NCBI GenBank assembly: GCA_000827325.1
Contig: KN832884.1
Location: forward strand, 842,953-906,952
Direction of reading: 5' to 3'
Origin: Oidiodendron maius Zn
Taxonomy: Eukaryota; Ascomycota; Leotiomycetes; Myxotrichaceae
DNA: 64,000 nt
Shown: piece by piece, positions 43,237 through 54,620 of the stretch
Numbering within the stretch: the stretch's first letter is position 1
How the letters are laid out: each line of letters starts with the position of its first letter
Notes under the pieces: model-generated
Database searches by the model: none
Seen by the model: only the letters and a program-made list of their open reading frames with translations
What the model was told of the DNA's origin: nothing
Translations under genes and position numbers: made by a program

Positions 43237-44837
43237 ATGCCTTCCACTCTGCTTTGGGCTTCTATTGCCGGCCTCATGGCCCTGCTCCCCGCTGCGCGGG
43301 CTGGTTTTAATCCAAACTCGGACGAAAATCTTTCTGTATACTGGGGTATGTAACCGAGGTCTTTCTTACATCAGACTATAGAGCGGAATTCTACATGAAT
43401 GACCTAGGATGGATATGTTCTGATTAAATTCGAGTTACATGAGTGTATAAGCACACAAAAGCGCAAATTACTAACAAGATATCTATCACACAGGACAGAA
43501 CTCTTACGGCCAACTTGGCTGGCCTAATGGTCAACAGAGATTGTCTTACTACTGCGAGAGTGAGTACTCGGCCCTTCACCTGAACTTAAGATATTGCTGC
43601 TCATACGTCTACTCCTCGCATAGCTAGTCCTAGTATCAATGTAAGTTGCCCTGAGCGGGTATCCGCATCTTTCAGATCTATGAGCCATCCATTTACTAAT
43701 GACGGTACATTTTTGCGACTTATAGATCATTCCTCTTGCATTTTTAAACGGCATCGAGACTCCCATCCTGAATTTGGCCAATGCGATCAACAACTGTACG
43801 GCCATTGCAGGTACCCAGCTCTTCAGCTGTCCCCAGGTTGAGTGAGTAATATCCACCGGAAGAGCAACCCTGTGGCTGCTGTGGATTGAGAGAGGGGAGA
43901 CTGAAGAATCACCTTAACTGACTTCGTATAATTTAGAGCTGATATCCAGGAGTGCCAATCCAAGGGTGTAACAATCCTGATGTCACTTGGCGGATCCACT
44001 TACACCGAAGGCGGCTTCAGCTCCTCGTCGGCGGCGGTGGCTGCGGCACAGAACGTATGGGCCATGTTTGGTCCCGTTCAGAGCGGTAGCAGTGCTCCCC
44101 GGCCATTTGGGACGGCTGTGGTAAATGGCTTCGACTTTGACTTCGAGTCGTCGGTGCAGAATATGGAGCCTTTTGCTGCAGAACTACGCACCCTTATGGA
44201 TGCAGCTGGTGGAACTTACTATCTCTCTGCGGCTCCCCAATGCCCATATCCTGACCAGTCGGACGAGTCCTTTATTGACGGCGAGGTCGATTTTGACTGG
44301 GTCCAGGTACAGTTCTATAATAACTTCTGCGGCGTGGACAATTTCAATAACCCCAACGCCTGGGATTTCTCTACCTGGGACACCTGGGCCAACAGTGTCA
44401 GCCTCAACCGCAACGCCAAGGTTCTTTTGGGCATCGCCGCAAACACCGGTGCTGCCAACGCAGGCTCGTATGTTGACGGCTCGCTGCTGGCTTCCGCCAT
44501 CGCCTCAAGCAAGTCGTACGCCAGCTTCGGCGGCGTCATGATGTGGGACATGAGCCAGCTGTATGCCAACTCAGGCTTCGAGGCAGAAGTTCTCAGCGAT
44601 ATGGGAGCACCTGCCTCCGGCTCAGGCTCAACCTCGACCTCGACCTCGACCACAACAACCGCGCCACAAACCACCTTGACTACTATCACCACTTCAGCCA
44701 GCCCAACAACCACCAGCACCTCTGGTACCGTTCCACAGTGGGGCCAGTGCGGCGGTGAGGGGTACACAGGCTCGACTCAGTGCCAGTCCCCGTACACCTG
44801 CGTTGAGACCAGCATATGGTGGTCACAGTGCGAGTAA
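43237..44837 (+). CDS. GH18 class III chitinase with C-terminal CBM1, 5 exons
   Basis: Exons 43237-43345, 43494-43559, 43624-43640, 43726-43841 and 43937-44837; all four introns keep phase; 402 residues. The third exon is only 17 bp and encodes TSPSIN. The signal peptide is [22 protein letters not shown]. The barrel begins [14 protein letters not shown], continues [10 protein letters not shown] and [15 protein letters not shown]. The active-site motif is GFDFDFE, with Glu173 the catalytic acid and Asp169/Asp171 in support, and the strand [12 protein letters not shown] and [10 protein letters not shown] follow. A Thr/Ser-rich linker precedes the CBM1 ([20 protein letters not shown] to SQCE, about 368-402). 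It is secreted and hydrolyses chitin; the CBM1 is known to bind cellulose or chitin. Confidence 0.95.
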
Positions 44838-45386
44838 ATGACCCCTCAAATCTGAGAAGTGCTGCCTGAGTAACACATTTCTGCTGTTCATATTCCCACT
44901 TTCTTGTATATAGTTCTCCTTCAGCATCCTTTTGTGGAGCGACTTGGTCAAGTCTTCTTCACGCAAATTTCTTGTACATACTTGCGATCGCTAAATGTAT
45001 ATACGGACGGTATCTTCCTGTAGAGTTTGAATATTGAGAAGACGACATACATTATGCAGCAGCTCAAATTGTAATAATAGACATCAGGGTGCCTTGGCCT
45101 CTCTTTTGTGACGTACATACGCGGTATCGGCAAACGTGATTTTATCACGTGTGGAAGGACTTTGCGTAGTCTCTTTTAATTGGCGTAGTCCTGACTATAC
45201 GACTCCTCTGTGCTAATTCCCGCCGGTCTTGGGATACTTGAGCGAAACTCCCCGTCCGATTTGGCTGCTATGGCCGGAAATGGGTGGCATCTTAGTGGCA
45301 GCTGCGACATCCTCGATGAAAGATTGATATGCATATCATATCATATTTGGTCCCCATATAAGAAGCGACTCAGACTTATTGACGAC
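44838..45386. other. spacer downstream of chitinase
   Basis: About 550 bp. It holds the chitinase 3' region and the upstream part of the F-box relic; no other gene is seen. Confidence 0.4.
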
Positions 45387-46395
45387 ATGGCATTGCTACT
45401 GCTTCCAGTAGAGATCCTTGCTCAGATTATCGAGGAAACCGTACCAAAGCTTTTGAGGACTTCGCGTTGATCTGCAGTATGGTGTACCGGGCAAGTGCCA
45501 CGTTTCTCGACGCCCATGATAGATCGGAAAAATAATACAGAAACTTTAGTTACGTCAAACTGGCTAATGACGGTGACCCCGACTACTGTCGTAATTATAT
45601 TTCCAGCTGCTGTCGCGTATCGCGGAGGATCCACTGATTGCAAGATGTGTTGTTTCGGCGGATTTCAAAGACGATGGAACTCCTTATACTCCGGGGGCTT
45701 CTCAAGTTGACAAAGGGCATGCTAAAAGTTCCCCAAAATTCCTGTCTATACTTAATGCATTCCCATATTTACGAAGCGCGGGTATAACTTCTAAGTCTAT
45801 GTTGGACCATTTTGCCAGCCCCTGAAGTTTAGTGTTCGCAGCAACGTTCTTACTCACGCTTCTTCCGAATACCGGAGATCTCTCGCATCCCTGCAAGAGG
45901 GGATATGACGACTTCAACGTTCCTAACCCCGCTCATGGGCATATGTGTTCTTTGTTTGATGAAATTATCAAGAGGGCTAACGATCCGCACGTTTCGGAAG
46001 CTGGGCTGTCCCGGCTGGCCCTAGTTCCTCCTTCCATAGAGTGGATGGCCAATACTGCCTGGCCGCTCTCGGCATTCAATAAATTTTTATCGATTAGAAG
46101 CGATAGGACGTTCCGCGCTGGCAACTACAAACGCAAAGCGCTGGGCGATCTCAGCGACGAGTTCCTTGATCCGACATGCTCGAGCTTCGGAACCGGCATT
46201 GAGATTGTTGAACACGCTGAAGCTTGTATTGACGAGGGTGCGCTCCGAATATTCTTGTCTAGGCTACCGCGACTCCGAACCTTCAAACTAACCTATTCAA
46301 CGGCGGTGTATGCTAAAAGCCATTCGATGGATGCTGATGCCCTTATGCGAGCCATTGAAGATGAAGTTGGGACAAAACTTGAAATCCTCAACTAG
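45387..46395 (+). pseudogene. F-box-type protein, dead
   Basis: It starts like a fungal F-box protein: MALLLLPVEILAQIIEETVP. The continuation FEDFALICSMVYRASATFLD is one base out of frame. A TAA follows (SEK-stop-YRNFSYVKL), then a further frame change before DFKDDGTPYTPGASQV, a stop after DHFASP, and finally an open stretch (45832-46395) from FAATFLLTLLPNTGDL through LSRLPRLRTFKLTYS to EDEVGTKLEILN. The order of segments matches fungal F-box proteins with leucine-rich-like C-termini. At least two indels and two stops make translation impossible. Such F-box genes are expanded in moulds and commonly decay in accessory regions. Confidence 0.8.
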
Positions 46396-47146
46396 TCCGA
46401 GATGTAGTGGTGGATTAAGTAATGTATTTTATTTTAAATATTTTATTTTCCACCCTTCAAGCATACTATGCCAGTTTTTAGCGGCATACTTGTGCTTCAC
46501 AAAGTTTCCGTCGGTTGCCGATTCTCGATTTGCTGAGCATAGGAGAGCTGACGCGGTAGGTCTCTAGCCCTCTATAAGAATCTAATGGTCGACTCACTTC
46601 GACTGTCTCTAACATCACGTTCGCTAGCTTATATGTACGTTAGGTGTGAGCCTGGATACGTGGTCGAACGATTAAGTCCATTGGATATGTTGGGTTTGTG
46701 CGGGAGGCGGGTGGGCGGGCAAGCGGGCGCGGTGGCATAAACTCCGCCGCTCTTCTGCAGGGGTGACTGAGCAGTTGATCCAATCCCTGAATTCCACAGA
46801 GATTTTGTAATCGGGTATGTATAAGGAGACATGCCCTAACTCCTAAATCATCTCAAGCCGTCCTTCTCGCATCTTCTCTTTCCGTCCTGACCGGCTACCT
46901 TCTACAGCGTTTCCCATTTGAACGCGGGGTTGTTTGCAAGTATACCTACTACTGTGAATGATTGAAGTCTCTCAATTATTTGAGATCAGCATATTTGGAG
47001 TCACTCGCACCCGAGACTGGGCCGGTCTTTCTCAATCGCATACACCTCTAGCTTCGAGTGTCCAAGCTGTCTAACGAAGTTTACCGACATCTTTCCTTGC
47101 GCCCGTCAGACGCATACATCGGAACCCTGAGAGTTCTGCACTCGTC
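46396..47146. other. spacer / upstream region of the NLR gene
   Basis: About 750 bp. A stretch of T/A runs lies near 46425-46450. Only short frames occur; a TATA or operator motif cannot be assigned. Confidence 0.4.
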
Positions 47147-50100
47147 ATGCTGGTAACATCCGGGACCATGATGCAGCCTCTTTCTGCTACGAAGCAGCTA
47201 TCGCACAATGATTACACAGTTGCATGGATTTGCGCTCTTCCGCACGAAAAGACTGCCGCTAGGAACATGTTAGATGAACTTCACATCAATCCCCCACAGC
47301 CAGAATATGACAAGAACATCTACACCTTTGGCGGCATCCACGGGCATAATGTTGTCATCATCTGCCAAGGAGACATGGGCACCACTGCAGCTGCTACTGT
47401 CGCAACTCGAATGGATATGGTATTCCGACACCTGAGATTTGGCTTGTTGGTAGGAATTGCAGGAGGCGTGCCAGATAAGAAGGATGTCCGCCTTGGTGAT
47501 GTGATAATAAGCAAGGGGGATGGTGTATCGGGAGGGGTAGTGGCTCACGATCGGGGAAAGGTTACTGAGACGGGCTTTCAGACAAGGCCCTTCTTGAACG
47601 GCGTGCCAGAGGTGCTCAGAAACGCCTTTAATGAATTAGCGTCTCGGCATATGGACCAAGACAACAAGATTGCCGAATACATCTCACAGGCGACTGCCCG
47701 AAACCCTCGTTTTCAGCAATTCAATTGGCCAAACTTGGATGACTACTTATATAAGAGCCATTATGTTCATGTCGATCCAATGGATGTCAAGTGCGATCAA
47801 TGCAACAAAAATGAGGAACATATTGTGACCCGAAATATCCGGGACGTCCCCAAGAACGTCCCATTCGTACATTTCGGGACGATAGCCTCTGGCAATCAAG
47901 TTATCAAGAGCGCTGCTGAAAGAGCCGGGATCGCTGCGACTCATCCTGGCGTCCTTGCTGTGGAAATGGAGGCTGCTGGCTTGATGAACGTTTTTGGCTG
48001 TGCCACAATACGGGGCATCTGCGATTATGCAGACTCTCACAAGAATGATGGCTGGCAAAATTATGCTGCAGCAACAGCAGCTGCGTGTGCTAGGGAGGTT
48101 CTTGAAATTATACCCACAATGAAGTTGGAAGCGATGCCGGCAATATCTGCTGCTAGTATGTACGACACACCGTGAAGGTAGGCTAATATATCTAAGCGCA
48201 AACACAGGAGCTCCTATTTTCCTAGTACCATTTCCCCGTGATTCTTACTTTGTTGGACGAGATACCGAACTCAGACTTCTGGAGGACATGCTCTCCAGGG
48301 AGTCTAACAGGTTCACCGAGGCCGCAATTGTTGGCCTTGGTGGTGTTGGGTAAGCGATATAATATCAAATTTTTTTTTGGAGTGGATTCTAATTTCTTTA
48401 AAGCAAGACCCAGATCGCCAATGAATATGCCCATCGCCAGTACGAGAAAGAGAAACAAAAAGGGCCTCATGATAGACAAGCCATTATCTGGATCCATGCA
48501 AGTAGTCAAGCTAGAGTCGAACATAGTTTCAAAGACATTGCTCGCAAACTTAACCTTATATCTGACCAGCAGACAACCGAAGACGTGTTCCCCGCGGTCA
48601 AGGACTGGTTCCAAAGCAACGATAGCGGCAGATGGCTCCTAATTATGGACAACGCCGATGACGAAGAAGTATTTTTCAAACCTTTTGTATCCAAAAACCC
48701 TCTTCTCCACACGGGCATAACTCGAAGGTTGTGCGACTTCTTGCCCGAGAAGTCGAATTGTACGATATTGTATACCTCTCGGCATCATACATGCGCTCGT
48801 GAACTGCTTAAACGAACCCACAGCAGCAAGATCATGGAAGTACCAATGATGAGCTTGGAAGACTCTGTCAGGTTGCTAAAAAATGAGCTAGGAATCCTAG
48901 GAACCCTCGAGGCTTTAACCATAGACGAGCTATCAATGGAACGGCTTGTAGAACTCTTAGGAAATCTTCCACTAGCAATAACCCAAGCAGCGTCTTTCAT
49001 ACGCGTGAATGACCTGACACCAGAGGTATATACCTCCCTTTATGACGAAATGGAAACAGAGCAAGAAGCTTTCCTTAAAGAAGAATTTGTCGATTGGAGA
49101 CGTGACTCCGACATGCCCAACGCTGTCCTTCTCACGTGGAAATTGTCATTTGAACAAATACGACGCAAAAACGAGGTTGCCGTGAAGGTTCTTTCAATAC
49201 TGAGCGTGCTTGATAGACATGGGCTGCCGGACTGGATGTTTCCATATTTCCCGGGTGTGACGCGTTTGCAAGTCTTAGTAGCCATTGCTCTCCTGAAAAG
49301 TTTCTCCTTTATTACTCGACAAGATAATGCAATGCACCGCTTGGTCCAAGTCGCTACTCGAGCCTGGATCGGCCCCGAAGCCTGGCAGTCTGCTGTGCAA
49401 GATGCGCTTCGGTTCCTTTGTAATGTCTTTGCGGGACTCAACTCTAACGATTGGGCAAGTGAGAAGCTATCCGACTACACTATTCGACGAAGCTTGGAGT
49501 ATTATCCGCACACTAAAAGCGTCCTCGCTGCGCTTTCCACCGTACAGGATGAAGATCTTACACGATCAACCATCAACGGTTTTTTGGATGAATGGGGTAC
49601 AGGAGATTTGGCGTCGGAACGGTTCGTGAAAAAGTCAAATGAAGTTTATCAGGAAGTCATAACAGGTGACTACCAATCCTTAACCGACATGATTCGGCTT
49701 GTGAGAGCACTGAGCGGGGGTTCTGCACGGTACTTTGTGAAATTGTATCGGGGGCCCTACAAAAGCACGGATCAATATGACCGCTACTTTTCGGATTTGA
49801 AGGATGCTGAGTATGATCATACGTCGCTGTCGTGGGCTGCGCAGTATGGAGATGAAGTTGTCGTGAAGCAGTTGCTCAAGTCTGGCAAGGTAGACGTGAA
49901 CGCGAAGGACCAGGAGTTTGGTAGGACCCCGCTGTCGCGGGCTGCGGAGTACGGGCAAGAGGCGGTCGTGAAGCTGCTGCTCGAGACTGGCAAGGTGGAC
50001 GTCGACTCGAGGGACTCTGAGTACAGTCGGACTCCGCTTTCATGGGCTGCGGGGAACGGGCATGAGGCAGTCGTGAAGATGTTGCTCGAGACGGGTAGAG

Positions 50101-50552
50101 TGAATATAGAGTCAAAGTGCTCTCGTTTGGGGGAAACACCACTATCTTTAGCTGCAGAGAACGGGCACGAGGCAGTCGTGAAACTGCTGCTTGCGACTGG
50201 CAAGGTGCACGTAGACTCGAGAGACAAAATTAATTGTACTCCGCTGTTGGAGGCTGCGAGAAACGGACATGAGGGGGTCGTGAAACTGCTGCTGGAGACT
50301 GGCAACGTGGACGTAGATTCCAAGGAATCTGTGCATAGTCGGACGCCGCTATCCTGGGCTGCCGGGAATGGGCATGAGGCGGTCGTAAAGCTACTGCTCG
50401 AAACCGGCAAGGTGAATGTGGACTCGAAAGACCCTGATTTCGGTCGGACGCCGCTGTCTTGGGCAACAGAGAGAGGCCATAATGCGATTGTAAAGCTGCT
50501 GGAGACGAAACTTGCCAATAGTACACGTCAAATTGCTACCAGCCAAGTATAG
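47147..50552 (+). CDS. NLR-like receptor: PNP_UDP phosphorylase domain, NB-ARC, seven ankyrin repeats; 3 exons
   Basis: Exons 47147-48155, 48208-48349 and 48404-50552; introns of 52 and 54 bp keep phase; 1099 residues. Residues about 25-330 form a purine/uridine phosphorylase-like domain: YTVAWICALPHEKTAARNML, FGLLVGIAGGVPDKKDVRLG, GVLAVEMEAAGLMNVFG and GICDYADSHKNDGWQNYAAA. The second intron splits the NB-ARC P-loop GLGGVGKT (379-386). Walker B is RWLLIMDNADD (about 461), GNLPLAITQAASFI is the GLPL motif, and MHRLVQVATRAW near 694 matches the fungal equivalent of the MHD region. Residues 857-1099 hold seven ankyrin units of 34-35 residues, nearly identical to one another. This is a known fungal NLR layout; ligand binding by repeats and signalling by the PNP domain are inferred. 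All motifs are intact. Confidence 0.93.
49821..50552 (+). repeat. intragenic ankyrin-coding tandem array, 7 units of 102-105 bp
   Basis: Units start at 49821, 49926, 50031, 50136, 50238, 50343 and 50448. All are 105 bp except the fourth (102 bp); the last is partly degenerate. The core GHEAVVKLLLETGKV recurs almost unchanged, while the residues just after TPL and the turn before the next TPL vary. Similarity at the DNA level suggests recent expansion or conversion between units. Confidence 0.85.
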
Positions 50553-51130
50553 AGAGTTCGAGAAATAGATTACAAGTTTTCAAAACGACTTCTCTAAAAG
50601 GCACTGCCCATTCAACGCAAAGGATACGACTCGCATGAGACGCATATTCCTCACTTGCTGCCGAGGCGTCGGAATTTCAATACCGGTCAGAAAACATCAA
50701 CATTGTGTATTACATGCGTCATTTCTCCGCTCACACGGGAAGCTGGCATTTGCTCGGTCGTGAATTGCTGCCTGCGCCAACAGGGGGGTTCTCAATAATT
50801 TGCTACGCTTTCTAACTTGCTTACACTGCAGCCTGCTAAATGAGATGGGTTATGCATTGCGCTGTGCGCCGAACAATGCAGCAAATGAGCAGAAGATATT
50901 TGCAAGGCTCCTACTAGCGTCTGCAAGCTCAGGGGTTTAGACGATCCTGGCGGTGCCACTTGCCACATCGGGTAAATTTTTAGACTGGTCAAGGTGTTTA
51001 AAAATAACCAGTCCTAGGGTGTCCTTCGCAATGAAGATCTCATTTTAAGCTAAATAATGGACTAAGGTTAACATACTAGTTACACCGTTATCCGTCTCAC
51101 ATGCTTTATGGGCCAAGAATGATGGCGGAA
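50553..51130. other. spacer
   Basis: About 580 bp between convergent genes; only short frames; nothing recognised. Confidence 0.4.
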
Positions 51131-52060
51131 TTATGCTTGAAATGGCCACCCATAGAGTCCAGTGGTCATCAACATGGGATCTTTCTCAATTATCTCTTTC
51201 TTTGCCTTCAATTAGTCAACGTTCCAGTTGCACCAAATCATTCGGCCCTTTAAAAACACAGCCTCTGGACTGCAGGCCCATACTATGAAGTTTGACGCCC
51301 AGCTGGACTAGGATTCCTATGTCAATATTAATCTACGAACTTTAGGTAGTCGTAGAACACTTGCCATCGTCCAAAGGAATGTGAAACTCGGCTAGCTTTG
51401 CCTTTTCCCCCATTCTTATCATCACTCCACCCGGATGTATGCTGACAACATGAACATGAGGGTTCTCCGCTGCTGCATATTCAAATACCTGCACAGCAAC
51501 AATCTTTGAGGTTGCGTATGATGAAAAGCTAGGGACAGGAGGTAGCAAAGCTGCTCTAGTAGTAATATTAATGAGAGTAGGATGGGAAGAAGAATTTTTT
51601 CAAGAAGACCGAAATGACATTAAAGCTTCCCAGAACATTAACTTCGTACGCTTTCCACCACTCATCAGCGTCGGCGTCCTTCATCGACCTAAGTGCCGAC
51701 ATGTACGCAGTATTATGGACACCAATGTCAATTAGACCGATCTGGGCGACGATATCCTCAAAGGTTCGATCCACATCAACCTTGTTGATGATGTCTGCGA
51801 CTGAATATGCGACTTTACACTCGGGGAATTCTCGTTCGATACTTTCTTTTCTTTTCCTTCAAGGTGCTTTCTGTACGGCCCAAAATTGCAACACTGGAGG
51901 CTCCTGCTTTAGCAAACGCGTATACAGTGCTGGCACCAATTCCGATTACACCGCCTGTTACAAGAACATTCTTGCGCGCAACGGAGAGTTCAGGCCTCGT
52001 GGGGTCGATTGCTGCATATGGGGCGTTATGCCATGTCTTCGTTATAGAAGGAAATGCCAT
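51131..52060 (-). pseudogene. short-chain dehydrogenase/reductase, dead (two frameshifts, one stop)
   Basis: The start MAFPSITKTWHNAPYAAIDP leads to VLVTGGVIGIGASTVYAF (the TGxxxGIG cofactor motif). In the A/G-rich run near 51848 the frame shifts; sense resumes with SIERTEF-like then FEDIVAQIGLIDIGVHNTAY and VNVLGSFNVISVFL. A second shift near 51590 precedes ITTRAALLPPVPSFSSYATS, containing the catalytic YATSK. A GTGTTC...GACATAG intron leads to SNFIVWACSPEAVFLKGRM, then a TAA before LKAKKEIIEKDPML, and a final stop at 51131. Gene order and length are those of a fungal classical SDR of about 290 residues. Active-site residues survive but three lesions prevent translation. Confidence 0.85.
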
Positions 52061-52500
52061 TACTTCGAAATGTTATAAAGCATTTATCTATCTCTATGGA
52101 GAGGACGCGTTGACGTTTCTTGTAATTATCGATCCAAATCTAAAATCAACAGTACACCATACCCGAATCTAACTTTCCTCCGTATCATCAGAGTTATATG
52201 ATGCAAGAAGACACTTTAAATTAGCTTGTTGCAGGATGCCTGTGTCTAAAGTCCAGAATTTCTGCCGCTCGTTTCCAGCCGCCGAAGATTTGGAAGCATG
52301 AATGGTGTAGTGGTAAAGAGAGACCAACATTGCGGCATTAGTGAATGCTATATATCACAAAATATGATTCAAACTTAAATCTAATAAGAAATATGCAGAA
52401 AACTACATGGATCTTGTACACTAAATCGTCTAAGAGCGTGGAGAACGCCAATGCCAATAACGACCGGATTGCCTTCATTCTAAATGTCTAGATTACGGAC
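52061..52500. other. spacer
   Basis: About 440 bp, moderately AT-rich; nothing recognised. Confidence 0.4.
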
Positions 52501-52914
52501 CTAGATTATGGATACAGCTAGCAATAACACGATCCCTAGCAGAAAGGTTTTCGGTGCAAACAGTCTTATCGAGTCCGACTTGCTTGGAGATGGCGCTGAA
52601 TTTGTCGTAGTGCCCGTAGAGGAACTTGTAGATGATAAGGATGGTCCCGTGATATTTGTCTGGCCACAGAATACGGGGACTGTGTTCTTCTCCATGCATG
52701 ACTGTGTGCTATTGAGCGCGGCGCCGTCCAGATCACAATAGAGGTTGCAGCCACTCGTGGAGGATGATATGGTGCCGTGATTCTCAGTACAGCAGGTTTC
52801 GAGGACGGTGGTATGATTACCGAATGTATCCACGGCGCAAAATGTCACAGTTTGGCCGGGTGGTGCGGTAGGTGCTTGGTAGAAAGCAGACGAACAAACT
52901 GTAGCAGCAGCCAT
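52501..52914 (-). CDS. small Cys-rich protein with C-terminal hydrophobic (GPI/TM) tail
   Basis: 137 residues, single exon from MAAATVCSSAFYQAPT. Eight or so cysteines occur in the first 85 residues (VCSS, TFCAVDTFGNH, LETCCTEN, GCNLYCDLDG, QSCMEK, VFCGQTN). A Ser/Thr-rich stretch follows, then a hydrophobic end (FLLGIVLLLAVSII) that fits a GPI-anchor signal or tail anchor. The pattern V-D-T-F-G-N-H-T-x-V-x-x-x-C-C is shared by a common family of fungal secreted or surface proteins of unknown role. There is no signal peptide in this frame. A good one (MVLRFILLFNQIIPAIFSVN, from 52993) sits directly upstream in another frame, so a missed splice or a one-base shift is possible. Confidence 0.65.
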   Translation of the reverse strand: MAAATVCSSAFYQAPTAPPGQTVTFCAVDTFGNHTTVLETCCTENHGTISSSTSGCNLYCDLDGAALNSTQSCMEKNTVPVFCGQTNITGPSLSSTSSSTGTTTNSAPSPSKSDSIRLFAPKTFLLGIVLLLAVSII

Positions 52915-53642
52915 TGTGGTTTATGTAGATGGCGTTGACTGAGAAGATTGCAGGAATAATTTGGTTGAAGAGCAAAATAAAGCGAAGAACCATGGAATTA
53001 TATAACTTCGTTGATGGCATTGAGGAGGAGTAAGATTAGTGGCGGAGGTTGAGGCGGAGCGAGCTCGCTTGTCAGCTTACAGTGAAAAATGCCCTCGGAT
53101 ATGTATGATGGAACTAGTAGCATCGTCTCGTTTTACACTTCCCAGGGTAGAGATTAGTAATCGTGTGGCTAAATTCGATAGGCTTATAAACTGAATCAAT
53201 TATTGCATAAGGTATCTTGCATTCTTTACAACTTTGTAGCATAGACGTGGCGTGGTAATAGTTGTCACTGTTGGCTCGCTTACGGCCCTGTCGAGAGCCG
53301 GGTTAAAGTTAAAACTCTGCCCTCATCTCGTAAGCAAAGATACATCTGTGGGGTAAATCACAAATCCAACACTGGCATGTAAGCATGGTTTACGATACGT
53401 CTCTAAATTACTCGGGACTGTCTTCATTTCATGGGTTATGCAGTGATATATTGTAAGTATTTGACTCTTCTTAGACTGGTTGAGAACACAGACTCGGGTA
53501 TTTCGCAGGTGTCGTTGAACTCGTACAAACAGTAGGTAGCAGAAGGCGCTCGAGTATAGATATGACTATTTGTCGGTCCAGAGCAGTGACAGATCTATCC
53601 AAGTGGCGGTTAGTGAGGGATACGCACCAGATGAGCGGCCAC
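52915..53642. other. spacer
   Basis: About 730 bp. It holds the 5' leader of the Cys-rich gene (with the out-of-frame signal-peptide-like frame at 52993) and the 3' region of the bZIP gene. Nothing else. Confidence 0.4.
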
Positions 53643-54620
53643 TTACCCCTCGTGCTTTACATGCTGGCATAATTCAGCTGTCACCTGTCCCATAGTCTGC
53701 ACACTGACTCTCTCCAATACTGGTAGCGATCGTATAATATCCCACACCTGAACAGGCGTAATCTCTCCGTCCTGAAGACCGAGGTCTAGACTAGATTGTA
53801 GCAGTTGCTCAATCACGATTGAGGATTCAATGTGCCCCGAATAACCGGGCTGCACATCTTGCCAGAGCTTCAAACAAGCTTGAAGAACTTGGTCCGGGAT
53901 ATCTCTCTCGCATAATTTTTGAACTGTATTGTTGATGCATTCCTGTCCAAGGTGTCTCATGTACCCCCACTCAAGCCTAGGGAGGATATCTGTCAATTGC
54001 TAAGAACTTTTGCGGGGATTGCCTCTGCCCTGCACATGACGAATATGTTAGAATGGGTACTTACATCAACACGAAATCTATTCCTACTTGTGGATTACGC
54101 AATAGAGAATTAACTGGGCCACCGGTCGGAGCGGGCCGAAAATGGCCGAGGGGTGTGGGATGGAAATCTTGAGGCTGGCGATCATTGGTTGAACCTGTGG
54201 TCGATTCCCAGATTAAGATTTGCGGGCGCGAAGTGCTAAGTGTGGCGTCCTTACTTAAAGTTGATGTCCCCCCCTCACTGGGGCACGAAGGTAGGGGGAC
54301 ACTGTCGCCAGCTAATTTGCGGAATAGAGCGCTAGCTTGCCACTGTAGGAGATGAAAAGATTTTTCGTATACACGAAGCCGAACTATTTCCTCTTCCAGC
54401 ATTTTCAAGTAGGCTCGCTGTCGTTGGCGGTGAGTACTGTTAGTGCACCTCATTATGAGGGGCCGTTTAAGTATTTTAGCAGATTAGGGACATACCGTTG
54501 AGCTTGAAGAACTTGATGTCGCCGGTTATTAGAACCCTTCGACCGTTCTCTTTTTGTAGGGCCATCTACGACAATTCCATTAGCACTTATCATTCCTCCC
54601 TCACTGTTGGTCAGCAGCAT
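53643..54620 (-). CDS. bZIP transcription factor, 3 exons
   Basis: Exons 54620-54496, 54436-54065 and 53976-53643; introns of 59 bp (GTATGT...CTAACAG) and 88 bp (GTAAGT...CCCTAG), both in phase 2; 276 residues. The first intron falls inside the basic region; joined it reads NNRRHQVLQAQRTHRQRQRA, followed by YLKMLEEEIVRLRVYEKSFH, the start of the leucine zipper. This Q-V-x-x-A-Q-R-T-H-R pattern defines a fungal bZIP subclass. The second junction restores GIDFVLMLEWGYMRHLG, a conserved C-terminal helix of that subclass, and the remainder is helical. Starting at 54593 would drop nine residues. It is a nuclear regulator; nearby SnoaL-like and ABM-like genes are possible targets. Confidence 0.82.

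Noticed and set aside
44315-44767. 150-residue minus frame with Val/Glu repeats
   Set aside because: Antisense of the chitinase Thr/Ser linker.
49817-50518. 233-residue minus-strand open frame rich in Ser/Thr/Pro
   Set aside because: It is the antisense of the ankyrin repeats of the NLR gene; its repeats mirror that array and it has no family of its own.
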